NCBI GenBank assembly: GCA_963693085.1
Contig: OY856410.1
Span: forward strand, 561,647,906-561,711,905
Source of the DNA: Alisma plantago-aquatica
Taxonomy: Eukaryota; Streptophyta; Magnoliopsida; Alismatales; Alismataceae
Length of the DNA: 64,000 bases
Direction of reading: 5' to 3'
In this document: in pieces, positions 33,108 through 45,989 of the stretch
How the letters are laid out: each line of letters opens with the position of its first letter
How positions within the stretch are numbered: position 1 is the stretch's first letter
The notes under the pieces: generated by a model
Told to the model about the DNA's origin: nothing
Database searches by the model: none
What the model saw: only the letters and a program-made list of their open reading frames with translations
Made by a program: the position numbers and the translations under genes

Positions 33108-35160
33108 TTACAATCAATTTGGGAAACTTGGGAAAACCACAAAAGTCATTTATGCTGAATAGTCATAGGCATAACCACATAGTTTCCTCAGAATTGACTT
33201 AATGTCCAAGTAAATAGGTGCAGTTGAAATTAAGCAAGTAATCACCCTAAAATTAATGTATAACACCCAAGTATTATTATTTTGTTCATATTCTAACATT
33301 GTGACTAACTTAGGTTTCAAGTTATGGTTTTGGGGTCAAATTAGGATTTCATAAGGATTTTGGCTTCCCAAATCCTAATTATCACTTGTAATGCCTTTTT
33401 AACTTACAAAACCTAATGTTGATATCATATGCATTCTTAATATCAAATTAAATCCAAGATGTCCTTTTTATCTAAAAATACTAAACTCCATCCATCAAAG
33501 TCATTTAAGCAAGTTATTATCACTCAAACTAAGAAATTAGGGTGTCCATGCTTTAATACATTAAAGTTGGTAACTTTAGGCACTTTTAGAATTTGTGTTA
33601 GAATTTGGTCTTGATTTAATTTTAGTGGGTTCCTTGCATTTTTCTAAACAAATTTCATTTATAACTTGTTTTCATCTGACTTACCAATTACTTGTTATGA
33701 TTATTTTAAGATTTAACTTAACTGGACAATCACAGACCGCCAACTCAAAGGCTGACTAGGCTTTCAGTCATGCCACGAGACGGGCTTACACCATGGCGGC
33801 ACCTGTGCACACTTGGTGACTTGCTTATATTAGGCCAAAAAGAAAGGGAAAGACGGATATGTCCTAACCTGTACGAAGAGGAGTCAGGGACAATCAAACA
33901 GCTTCAACTGAAGGTCGTCTTCCTCCTTGGCTCGGCCCTTCATTGCATGTGGGCAGTCAACCAAGAGGTTTAATTCAAACCTTGGGCTCTCCCAGCACCA
34001 AGCAAAGGCACCACCACCTCCGTCGTGTCTCGCCGAACTTGGGGATGGTATTTGATTTCTTGAAGATAGTCTGGACTAGGACAATGGTGAGGGGGTTCCA
34101 CCGGTTACACAGAGATGAGTCAGGGGAAGAGAGGGCAGAGGTTGGAAGGGAAATTGGAGGTAGAAGAGAGAGTATGGGATCGAGCAGAGTCTCGTGAAGA
34201 TGTTTGTCATCTCATAGAATAATAGGTTTGGCTATGGAGATCGGGCACCCACTAAGATGGTGATTTGGGGAAATATGTAAGTGCCTTTAATAGGCAAATC
34301 TTAGTATGAGTAGGTATGTTTTCCTCTCACAAATCTACAAGAAATATTTCTCGTTTTACACATGCACTAGGTTGAGAGAAAATCAAGCAGGAAAGATATC
34401 AATGTTGTATTCATGTTTCATTTCCTATTCAAGGGAGACGATGATCGAAGAGTCATTAGATTTTCATCTGACGTCCATGAAAGCGCACGGAAAATAGATG
34501 GAGCGGGTATTATTTTCCTTTAATAACATAGTGACATTTAATTTATAAATTGATTAACTCTTCTACTTTATAAAAACTAGTTTAGTTCATATCTTCCTAT
34601 CCTTTAATCCTTTGAATCCTAAATGTTAATCGGAAATCCCAATCACTTATATCTAGGTGTGGCTGAGATTTGAGTCCAAAATACACAAGTAAAAGGTTTT
34701 TTTTTCCAAGTCTCCCTTTTATTTCATTTATTTGAGTCATCAAAGTCATTCTTTTCTCTTCCCAACTTGGCTATATTTCTTATTTTGATAACTTTTCTCA
34801 TTAAAAATAATATGGAAATGAAATCAAACCATGAGTTCCCTTCAACATCACTTTTTTAGAAAATTACACTTAATTCCATATGTAAGCTGTTAATTATCCA
34901 TTAGGTTTAGTAATTCACTCATTATTGGATTTTCTCTCATTCTTTTCCCCATACTCATTATTGGAATTTTGAAAACAACAAAATCTATGAAGACCATTAT
35001 AAAGGAGAATTTGTATTTTAAATCCATACTTTCAGAACATGGAATACCAAGTTTGTAATGTACCCTTATTATTCAAATATGTAAATATATGCAAAATAAA
35101 ACCATGTTATAATAGATTTATCGTTGGTTGCGTCCCAAAAGCTTCTAATGTGTTTAGTAA
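33103..35160 (-). mobile_element. Right half of the old split LTR
   Basis: Resumes with the CTTAT duplication and continues the alignment with the first LTR from about position 3126 onward: ATTAAAGTTG-TAACTT, a TTTTCTAA-CAAATTTCATTTATAACTTG segment, a GC-richer island (33720-34200) matching 4290-4600, and a pyrimidine-rich AT tail. The right terminus is not sharp. A possible 5-bp duplication AACTG occurs at 13565-13569 and 35159-35163, but the adjoining end is not a clean CA, so the limit could lie anywhere from about 35050 to 35160. Open frames at 33770-34497 lie in the LTR and resemble no gene. Confidence 0.65.
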
Positions 35161-38100
35161 CTGGAGGCATTTGTTCAGAAGATGAGGCGGACTCATGGTG
35201 AATTTTCTAAAATAACCTATCAGAATATGTTATGAAAATTGCAATGAGTGTGAACATGAAGAGTCCTCCTGTTGTAGTAAAGAATGTGGGTTGTCTTTCA
35301 GCCCTTTGTAAACAAGATGTATACCAATGTCTTGGAGTCGTTGTCTACCATTATCACTCCTGCTTGGTTGATTGGTGTCTAATTCCAGTAGGTCGTCATC
35401 AGATTCCATAAGTCTTGGATCTATAGGTGGTGATTCATCAGTCACATTTGTTACATCTATTTCAAACTTCTCCATGGCTATGTTTTCTCTATCACAGATG
35501 AATATTTCATCAGCTTCATCTCCTAGGCACTCTCTGCCCCACTTTAATGTTTGGAGGAAGGACGACCATGGTCACCGTGCCCAACCCATCGCGCACCCAT
35601 GGTGGGAATTTCTGGTTGCCCACCATGTCGTTTGTCATCAACTCGGTCTCACCACAAATATGCTTGTGTGTTAAAAATAAAACCTTTAATAATTGTTGTG
35701 TTATTGTATATTATTATATAAGTTTCTAGCCAAGCAAATATGTTATCATACCTGAGATTTTTGTTTATTGTACTGTACTTAGCACATGTCTTGATGGGTA
35801 TCCATTTTATAGATTTAGGTGACATGTATAAAACATAAATTACCAAGAGCGTGCTTCCACAACTATATGAAATCTTGGGAAACTATAAACATGTAACACC
35901 AAACGTAACTCCCTAACGTTTTGTATGTTAAAGGGTGTAGATATTTCATCTTTATTATTGGATAGTTTCATTTTGATATGTATCTCCCTTTTTGTTTCCT
36001 ATGAGTTGTGATGTTTAAAACTTATAGTTCATGATATAAAGAATGATTTCATTGTTGTTTTATGCATACATTTTTTGTGTGGTTTGGCAATTCAAGGGAC
36101 ACATGCTTGGATCCTTCTGCCATGAATTTCTATTTAAGAGAGTTAGGATTGGGTAACAAAAAGTTTCATGATACCCTTTCTAATATTTTTTTTGTTTTTA
36201 GCTGATTTAAATGTCTATCTACTAGTTTCCTTGTTTTTCTTATAAAATAAGGTGGAGAATCAGAATGTACATTTTTTTTATCTTTACAACATATACCAAT
36301 ATTAGATCTTCCATAGATTTTTCTCAGCCATAGAATATACTCTTTCATCTTTGGTTTTTTTTCTAGTTCACATTAAAATTACTATAGTGACCACTAATGT
36401 ATTGTATATCGAGGTCTTAGGTAATTATATTGGTATTCATAGTATCTTTTAATGTTATGTGAGGTACACTGTCTTTAAAATAACTATTTTATGATATAAC
36501 ACACATTCGATTACAACATACATAAATAATAATACTAAATTATATAACATCATTTTTCTCCTTGAGAATGTGTTTATAATATTATTGATTAGAACATAAA
36601 ACACCATTCAAATCACAAAAGCACCAAATATCATATCAAAAGTAACACAAACAAAGATAGTAGTGCCTATTTTGGTTGAATAACATTTATAGAATAAACT
36701 CCCAAATGAATTATCACTACCCACTATATGTGTAAAAAAACTCCTTAAATGCCTATTACAACATGTAAATGAACAAAAATATTGAGTGTGTCTGAAAGAA
36801 AATTCATTCAACCACATATATTCACTTTTCACAAATATAATTTTCATAAAAAGGGACCACAAAATCAAAAATAATACATCATTGTCTAGAAAGGGTATTC
36901 GATTGTCAAAGGAAATCATCAAATTTTTACATAAAAATACCCCATACAAACTACCACTTAATTTCAAAATTTCTAATAAAAGTATTATCCTTGTGAAGTA
37001 TCTTGATTTTATATGTCCAAACTACATAAAAGTAACTTGTCACTGATTATAGTACCTCATTGACATAACTTGAATAAGATTATGAGTGTGCAATTAGTTA
37101 TGGTAGTGCCGAAGAGACTTTTTTTTTACATGGGGTAATAGGGATCTGACAGTGTCATGTACAGTTTTGTTGATTCCATAGATCAAATTGAATGAGAATA
37201 TTTTTTATGTTTAAATGCTTTGAAGTGTAGATATATTAACAAATTCATGTATACTGTCTCTTATGAGCTAACAATAGCATTGTAATGGTGTGGTCTATTG
37301 TAATTATTGTTCCAAACTCCCCAATTATAGATTAATGTTTCCTTTTGGTTCATATCATTTCTGTGATTTAATATAATTCGGTTAAATATATTTTTGATTT
37401 GTTGAGCAATCTCTTGGACTTCTATTTTATGGTATTTGGGTTTCTGAAAGTGCATATTCAACGACAATTACCTCACGTTTTAGTCAATTCTTAAATTATA
37501 TATTGAAATGGCTATTAAACCAACCATTTAACCCAATCTAATAGCCACACATAAGTGTACATGATGTGCAATGTGAAGCATGCTACCATGGAGTACTTAG
37601 AGTTGTCATTCCTCCTTTAGAGATACATAAAAAATCTGAAAAGTATTGACTATCTTCCTCTCCTTCTCTCTACCTCTATTGCTTTCTCTCTTCTCTATTT
37701 AGTGCCTCTTATGCAACATCGAGCGGCCTTACCAGATTTTGGGGTGGCAAAATCTTATAGGTAGACCATTAGAAGGCTCGTTCTAGGAATAATGGAATCA
37801 ATGTTGAAGATAATATTCAACACACCTTCGCCTCAGGATCTGGAGTATCATATCTTTTATCATCTCTTATTTTAACATATTCATATTGATATTGTTGTCA
37901 TTGGCTCTTTTCCTACCTATAAATCTAGCGACCTATCGCATTATATCCAATGAACTCAAGGCAAATATATACATCCATTAATTATATTTCTCATAAAACT
38001 TACTTTTCTTTTAAAAGGATTTGAAAACCATGCAATAATTGATGATGTTGTTTCTCTTAGACCAGATTGATTTTTAGGTTTTTACTTTCACCATTTGTAT

Positions 38101-38249
38101 GAAAAAATGTATTTTATTGACCTCATTGGGTCATATTTCCACTATCTTGCCATCTATAACTTTTGTTCCTTCTGTGACCGAATGACTGCTCAGTAATCAT
38201 CTTCTTGGTTCTAAGGTTGTGCCACCACCTTCTAACACAACATCACCCA
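35161..38249. other. Unassigned AT-rich DNA
   Basis: I found no recognisable element, RNA gene or conserved domain. The best open frame is on the minus strand at 35475-35230 (81 aa, with open sequence upstream to about 35560). It is acidic and Asp/Glu/Ser-rich (DESPPIDPRLMESDDDLLE) and matches no family I know. Another at 36348-36166 is Lys-rich. Either could be a decayed exon or element remnant. Base composition is typical of the surrounding repeats. Confidence 0.4.
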
Positions 38250-39060
38250 CTCCCACACTTGTTTCCAAAGAATTTGATTAGATTTATCATTAAAATACCA
38301 TATCTACCCTTTGTAATGAATACTATGCCATCAACGACAACATTCCATGGGGAGGCTTTCCTTTGGTCAGGATGCAACCATGTGGTTGCTTGGAAAACCA
38401 TAGCTAGACCATATCACACAGGAGGGCAGAACATTATTGATCCTATTGATATACCAAGATTAGTTATTGTACGGAGGATTGACAATTTTTTGTGAAAACT
38501 GAACACCCTCTGTTGTTCGTGGGTGAGAACAAAGTATGGTGATGCACTACAATTTTTGGTCCTTCATAGAAAGTGATCTAGAGCATAGAGACACATGGTA
38601 TAATGTTGGTGATAATTCCAAGGAGACTATAGATTGGACAATGCCTCCAGGGACCTCTACAATGAGAAATCTCCTCCTTGGAAGATCTCCTTTCCATCAC
38701 CAGATATGCCTTGGAACGTTGTATTGTGGAGAAAAATCCAGACCCTAAAATGGTGCTTCTATGCATATATAGGGGATATGAGGAATCTCCCTACCTTGGA
38801 TAGGTTGTTGAAGTGGGGCCTGAATGTTGATTCCTTATGTTTCCTTTCAAAGAAGAAAGAAGGAAGCCACGGTCACCTATTATTCAAATGTAGATACAAC
38901 TACTATATTTGGTGCAAGATCAGACTTAAACTTGGATGGGGTGGTAACCCCCCCAACTCTCTTTTTGACTCCATCTCGTAGATGGTGCAAAAGAAGTGCT
39001 ACATAAGTATGATTAACTTAGGGGGTTTATGATTCACAATGGATGTGCTGGAAAAAAAAC
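38250..39060 (+). pseudogene. L1-type LINE 3' fragment (RT C-terminal region and zf-RVT)
   Basis: The plus strand reads FLWSGCNHVVAWKTI and then a segment like the conserved region after the RT fingers of plant LINEs. At 38634-38981 a 115-codon frame matches zf-RVT, the zinc-binding domain in the C-terminal part of plant non-LTR retrotransposon proteins: VVLWRKIQTLKWCFYA, NLPTLDRLLKWGL, LCFLSKKKEGSHGHLLFKC, YNYYIWCKI. The first Cys pair of that domain is partly lost (CFLSK). Frames shift upstream. 5' truncation is usual for LINE insertions. No poly-A tail is obvious. Confidence 0.7.
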
Positions 39061-40429
39061 CCATTGACTCTATTAAACTTTTCGGGAAAATTGTAAATAC
39101 TCTCTCTTCAGTGGTTATGGCTAAACCAAAGTGGGTGGCCAATGTGGATCTGAGGATCCTTAGATAGTGGGATTTTATAGAGTAACTCACATGTACATTA
39201 TATGGGTTGTACTCAACCATATACTAAGCCTTTTGTGGAATACAATTTACCTTATCCAAAAAAAACCACAACATCCCAATTGCTTTTGAATTATGGAAGG
39301 ATTTATATGAGCAATTTTGGCTTAAAGATAATTCTCCTTAGATTGATGCTTTTATTTTTTGGCTTAACTATCATATGGTTGATGATAAGCCTATTTTGAC
39401 TCAATTCCTTGAATACTAAAACCTCACTTCTAAACCCATAATAAGTTTACAACCTTGATGAAAATGTCTAAGTAGTATCATGTATACAAATATTTTTGGA
39501 AGAACATCACCAAATCCCTTACTCATAGATAATAGAACATTACGTTTGTGTCCCTAGTTCATACCTTCAAGGAATGTTAAATCTCCACAATCCTTGAAGT
39601 TATGAACTTAATATGATCATATTGGGGTGGTTCCTTCCTCTTTATTTGAAAAGTTATAAAATATCAGTATTTTATTTATCATCATCCAAAAGTACACAAA
39701 TTTCGGTGCTACTTGTCATAACTTTTTTTAAAAATCCCTATTTTTTTCTGATAAGGTTGAATTTAGTATAGTGATCAAGTAGTGAGATCACTCATTCATC
39801 ATATATGTTGTTGGCTTTAATCTAATTGACATAGATATCTCCTTAAAAACACTATTAGATTGCATGGCATGCAACATGTTCCATCCTTCTACATGAATTT
39901 TACTAGTCAAGTTGTTCTTCAACATTCTGGCTTAACCTTACTATTTCAAAGAAATCATGTTGTTATTTCCTAAGAATATTTGGGTATTTATCTAAATTAG
40001 TTTTAGTGGCCTTAGAACTATATGTTGCTTCATGTAATGAATCTTTATCAAATGATATATAATCTGCAGTTTTAGCTTATGAAGCTTTTCATATTTGGAT
40101 TACATATCTTCTACATGTAAAAAAATATGAAATATTATGTGATTTAATTATAACTTATTTCAAATACTAAATTGATCTTTTATAGATGCAAAACTTTTAT
40201 TCAAGCTAAGCTTCCAAATATTAATTTAACACAAATAATAACACTTATGTGCTTGAATTAATTCATACTAATGTATGTGATTTGAAGTGTGCTTACTCCT
40301 TCTGGTATGAGATATTATGTAACCTTCTTAGCTGAATTTTCTATACATTATTATAGTATATTTAAAATAAAGATGAACAAATAATAAAATTCAAAATCCA
40401 TAAAAAAAACCAAAGTAAAAAATGAACAT

Positions 40430-43050
40430 TTTGATTTTTAGATATCGTTACTGACCTCGATCATGGCGTGCAGGTTCAAAATTTGATTTAACATGTTGGG
40501 GTTTTTCCATCTTTGAATCAAGAAGAAGTTGATATGATTATTAAGGAAATTTTATTTGCTATCTCACTAGGAAAAACCCCAAGTCCTGATGGTGTAGATG
40601 TTTTTTTTCTTTAACATAAATGGTCAGGCATTGAGCAAAGTGTCATTGAATTTATCTGTAAGCCTTTCTAGGGACATCAACTAGAAATGAAATCTACTAA
40701 TTTTGAAATAATTTCTCATTCTGAAAATATAACATCCTACCGGTGCAGTCATATTCGATCAATTTCCCTAAATAAAATATGCATAAAGGTTCTTTCAAAG
40801 AATCTGATCAGTTGAATAAAAAAAATTTCTCAACGGATAGATCTCTCTTACATAGTTGAGATTTATCCCAAGCAGGAATCCTCATGATAATGTTACTCTC
40901 ATACATGAAATTATTCATTCTATTGAGAAGATGAAGTAGAGGAAATTTTCAATGGTGATTGAAGTTGACATCTCAAAAGTTTATGACAAGCTTAGTTGGG
41001 AGTTTATTCTTAATACCCTAAATTGAATGTCTATTCGATCTAACATTATTCACATTATTATTAAAATATTTCTATAGGTCAATCCTCCATTGTGTGGAAT
41101 GGGGACAACCGATCTCTTATAAAACCCTCTCCCGGTGTCAAAAAAGGGGACCCTCTTTCCGCTTACACTTTGTTCCTCTTCATGGTTAGATTCTATCACA
41201 CTATACAAGTTGAAGTGGATAACAACATAATTCAAAAACAAGAAGGTCACATTCTCACATATGTGTTTGTTGATGATCTCCTCTTCTTTGTAAAAGAATA
41301 TTTGAACCAAAAGTCTTGTCATATCAAGTGCCTCCAAAAATTTGAAGTTGTCTATAAATAATAGATTTCCTAAGAGAAATCCTCAGTGTTCTTCTAAAAA
41401 CATATGCCAGGTTCAACTTGTACTTCCATAAGCATGAGGCTCGCAATGCCATAGGTGTGAGATTTTAGGAAGCATATGGGGACCTCGATCATCCATAAAG
41501 TAAATTCTTGGGTGAATAGATCTCCAAAAGGTAGGATCACATTGCAAAAATTGACCCTTACTACAATTGGTTCACATGTTATGCTATACTCAAAGATACA
41601 TATGTCTCTTTCAAGATGGATCAATTCACTAGGAATTTCATTTGAAATGGGTGCTCGTATTGCAAAACTGATTCCTCCAATTACTGAAGGAGGTTTTGAC
41701 ATCAGGGCAACCAAGAAACTTAATGATGCCATGCTTATGAAGATCATAGGCAAATTTCTAAGCTGGAAGGCACCTATTTGAAAGAAACTTATTTTAACCA
41801 GATTTGATAGACCAATGGAAAAGTACGGGATTTGTCTTATGGAATGTTATAATCTCTCAACTTCTACAAATGCATAATCAAATTGACATTTCCTTTGGTA
41901 ACGGACATGACATGATTGATTGGAAGGACAAATGGATTTGAGAAGCCAGATCACCTAGGTTAAAAAATAGTTTGATAGACCAGGAAGGCAGATATTTGAC
42001 AAGCACTTATTTTATCCAGATTTCAAAGACCAATCACTTGCAATGTACGAGATTTGTCTTATGGTGTGTTATAATCTCTCAACTTCCACTTATGCATGAT
42101 CAAGTTGCCATCTTCGTTGGTAACAAACATGACATGACTATTTGGAAGGAAAAATGGATTTGAGAAGCGATATTACCTGGGTTAAAAAATAGTTTGGAAC
42201 ATGATCTGGGGATAAATGGCATCACCCAAGATTAAAACCTTCATATGACTACTCAATAATGACTATTTTCTTTTAAATTCATTAAGGAAGAGTAGGCACA
42301 TGTGTAATACGCAACTCGACATTTGAGAATGCCATTCGTGATTTTTCAATAAATAACCAAGCCTAGATGCTACTCATACCTGAATTGAATGTCTCGTTCT
42401 ATCAATCTCTAGATATCAAGATCTGGTTTAAAACTAAACTACAAACCATGTTAAGAAATCGGAGCAAAAACTTATTGTTGCATGCTGGCAATTCTAGAAG
42501 TCAACAAACATGGAAGTTTTCAATAATTCAGCACTCCCTATAAAAGAGTTGATCATGAACATTAGAAGCATAGTGAGAAATATTGTTGATGCCTAGAAAC
42601 AGAATTTCACAGATCCTTGCATGAGTACAAGGCCACAGAAGACCAAGTTGAATCCTATGATACTTGATAGAGTCCAAATACGTGTTGTTGCCGCACTTTG
42701 CATCGCAAATTAGAATCTCAAAAAGTGTTTTATAATTACATGAGCTAATGGGGATAGGATCATTGGTGGCTTGTTTAAACATTCAAGAAATGACTCATTT
42801 GAGGGTGAACTATTTGTTATCCTATGGGGTGTCCAAGTAGGCCAACGGGAGAGACATTTGACATGTTAGGTCAATTCAAACTCACCGTTATCAGATATGT
42901 GTATTGAGAAGAAAAACAAATGTCCTCCTAAATACTTTCCTAATATAAAAAGAATCAAGAACATGAGCAAATATCTTGATATTGTAAGTTTATCAAAGTG
43001 GGAAGAGAAGCTAATTGCCTAGAAGATAAGCTAGGAAAGTGGTTCTTGAA
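40430..43050 (+). mobile_element. L1-type LINE fragment inserted in the copia integrase
   Basis: Reverse-transcriptase blocks on the plus strand: SLGKTPSPDGV (40565-40600); HDNVTLIHEIIHSIEKMK (40880-40935); VDISKVYDKLSWEF, carrying the first catalytic Asp (40965-41010); PGVKKGDPLS (41128-41160); FVDDLLFF, the YADD-equivalent box (41264-41287); and, after frameshifts, a 101-codon frame at 41476-41781 with NSWVNRSPKGRITLQKL and EGGFDIRATKKLNDAML, which follows RT in plant LINEs. A degraded RNase H-like patch lies near 42710-42850 (SFEGELFVILWGVQ). Copia integrase sequence stops before it and resumes after it. The exact ends and target duplication are not visible. Confidence 0.75.
41788..42220 (+). 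repeat. Tandem duplication of about 220 bp inside the LINE
   Basis: The segment from AACTTATTTTAACCAGATTT to TTAAAAAATAGTTTGATAG is repeated at an offset of about 222 bp (TTTGTCTTATGG at 41831 and 42053). The two units differ by many substitutions, so the duplication is old. Confidence 0.85.
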
Positions 43051-45260
43051 GATTCATGGAGACAAATATACTTCACAGACCTACCTAGAAGAGTTGATTC
43101 CCTTTATGGAGGAGAAGAAGCTAACTAACATAGTTTGAGTTATATGCATTATGTACTTGCAAAACAAATTCAGGGAATAAGATGGGATGGAGGTGATGAA
43201 TTAAACACGTTGAATTAGGACCATGGACTTATTCATGAATGATCAATATAATGGAGTGGTTAAGCACAAACTAAGAGATTGATTGACATGGTCAATTCAA
43301 TGTAAGTGGAGTCTGAACTTAGTCATAGACTAGAGGGGATTCTTCAAACTTCCATCTACATCCATTTTAGACATGCTGACAAAATTTCCTATGAACTTTG
43401 GCTTAAAAATAAACCTTATTTGGAATAAATAGCTTTTTGAATGTGGTGTTTGGATAAAGTTAAAATCCCTGATAAGAACTGAATTTTAGGACCTAAAATT
43501 GTTGACATAGTCTTTATAACATATGTGGAAAATAGTAATACCAATAGATTCCAAGTGACTAGATCTAAATTTTCCAATATTGTAACTATATTTGGTCTCA
43601 AGACATGACCTATAGTTGCAGTTTACAAGGAAACCATATTTCCTCTCAAGGAAAATATTCCTAGATAGGTTGTTTAAGGTCATTCTTCCTCTACACCTCA
43701 AGAACCAATCTTAAATTCAACTTCATATGAATTACACCATGAACTTCATGTTGAGAGCATGTCAATGACCTAGGTAGGGCTAAAGGACTAACGTTGATAA
43801 TAAATATGGCCCCAACTTTGAAGCCTTCATTGTAGACAAAGACCCCAAAAACCTATGAAGATGTCATGCAATCCATAGATGCTAGTTTTTGGATGGAAGT
43901 GGGTTGATATTGTAATATAAAATGTTATAGGAGATCTAACCTAGATTCTAATTGATCCGCAACCAATATGTAAAATTATTGGATGTTAATGGGTCTCAAC
44001 AAAAAAAAATGGGGCAGATAGTTTCATATAAAAGTTTATGACTAGAATTTAACCAAAGTGTATAATCAGAAGGAGACATTTGATTACATTGGCTTATAAA
44101 CATGTAACAAGAATCTCTTCTATTTGTGTTTTAATATATCCATATGTTATGAATATAGTTGGTCCACTAAAAAGGGTGTCAAGATTTCCTTCTTGAATGG
44201 GGTATAAAAGAGAAAATATATATAAATCATTTAAATGGTTCAGCTACACCAGATAAGAACATCAAATATGTAGGTTGGAATAAGTTCATGTATGGACTTA
44301 AGCAAGCACATAAATGATGGAGTCATAAGTTTTATAAAATAATTTTGTGTTTCTGATTTATTCCAAATGAATTTAATCGATGTATTTATTCAATAAGGTT
44401 GGTAATGCTTCCATTACTATGAACTTATATGTTGATGATGTTTTACTATATGGATCTAATAGTGATATAAATATGAAACATAATATTTTCTTTCTAACAA
44501 TATATATATGAAATCTTAAAGAACTATTTTGTATAATTCTTGGTATTAAAATGATTACATCTACATATAGTTTTGCACTTAATCAATATCATTATGCTAA
44601 TGAAATCTTGAGAAGTGTTGATATGTTTGATTGTAACATGTAGACACACCTTATAAAACTTGACTACATATTGTGGTCCACAATGACATTCTAGTAGATC
44701 AACATCAAAACACACAACTTATCATACGCTTGATATACCTAGAATATTATAATAGACCTTATATTTCCTATGTTGTAACTAGGCTGAGTAGGTACACAAA
44801 TTGTCTTATATAAATCATTGCAAGGATTTGGTTAGAGTATGTGTGGACTTCACTACAATAATTTTCTAGCCATGTCAGATGTAAATTACATTGTTGGTTC
44901 ATATGTATCAAAGTCTACCAATGGGTGTGTATTTTGCCTAGGAGGAAGAGAAGTTTTTTGGAAATCTTCCAAGCAAACTACTAGAGACAGATCCACCATG
45001 GAGGCTGAGTTTATTACATGTGATTTAGCTTATTTTCTGATAGACCACCTTAGAAATTTACTTCTTGGTCTCTCCATAGTTTAGAAATTTATTTCCACTT
45101 ATCGATTTTGTGTAACAGAGCATCCATAGACAATGATAAACAACCTAAGATAAAAATAGGAAGCCTCTTTATGAGGTTGACATATGAGGATGTAAGAGAC
45201 TACATAATCCATGGGTTCATATATCTTGAGTATGTGAAATTAGCACTAAATATTTTAAAT

Positions 45261-45989
45261 CTTCTTTGAAAGGGTCTGGGACGGAGGCTAGTACCCATTT
45301 TTTCAAGGGGGTCGACCCTATTGTCTACAAAATAAAAATTATAATGGAAATCCTATCATTAAAATTTTAGAAATTGTGGCAAAATACATTAAAAAACAAA
45401 ATTGAGTGTTGTGTGGGAGTACATACTTGTGGTGTTACTCTTGGCCCTTCTTGTGGTGATAGTTCTTCATTCTATTTGAGTATAGGAAGGATTTAGTTCC
45501 AAATAGGTTCTAGGCCATTATTGATAGGGAGCAGACCAAACATGACACCCTTGGGTGAAAACTAGACACAGTGATGCACAACGTATAAGTTGTTATCATG
45601 GGACATATAAGGAATGATCCTTATCTTTAAATAGGGTCATCATTCTTCCATTTAAAATACATACAGAGAATGTTGAAGGCCTATTTTCTACGGTGTAGTA
45701 GGGGGTAGTTGGATGATTAGCATAACACATCATATATACTCACACTTTTTGTTCTTCACTGGTTTCATTTGGAATGATATAGGATAAATGTATGAATTCC
45801 TCTCACGATTGTTTGGTACCCAGTATCTGAACGCTTTTTACCCAGTGAGAAACATGTTCTAATTGTTATACATGCACAACTGCACCCGACTACACAGGGA
45901 AATGACACAGTATTGGTGGTGTATTTTTGAAGTATGCTCGAGCATTGTATTAGAATTCCCTCCCACTCTTTGTATTTTCTCTCTCTTAC
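45261..45989. other. Unassigned DNA after the copia relic
   Basis: I see no coding or structural signal. It may include the 3' end or LTR of the decayed copia element. A minus-strand frame at 46019-45765 has no recognisable family. Confidence 0.4.

Larger units (their letters stand above)
39250..45260 (+). mobile_element. Decayed Ty1/copia element, interrupted by a LINE
   Basis: In order: a gag-like patch (39285-39430: AFELWKDLYEQFW, then YHMVDDKPILTQFLEY); the protease/pre-integrase border (39880-39970: GMQHVPSFYMN); a pre-integrase and integrase N-terminus (40190-40385: FIQAKLPN, SGMRYYVTF); LINE DNA (40430 to about 43050); integrase core (43130-43300: WDGGDE, HGLIHE); integrase C-terminus (43390-43640: KISYELWLKNKPYLE, GPKIVDIVFITYVENS); reverse transcriptase (43840-44560: MYGLKQAHK, ILGIKMI); RNase H (44839-45060: [22 protein letters not shown]) and a degraded tail to 45260. 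All are broken by many stops and frameshifts. I could not locate its LTRs. The order is exactly that of copia pol (integrase before RT). Confidence 0.8.

Noticed and set aside
13565..35163. AACTG as a target duplication for the split old LTR
   Set aside because: The right-hand copy does not abut a clean CA terminus, so the match may be chance; kept only as a possibility.
35230..35475. Acidic 81-aa minus-strand frame as a host gene
   Set aside because: No recognised domain, start context or neighbouring exon supports it; reported only inside the unassigned region.
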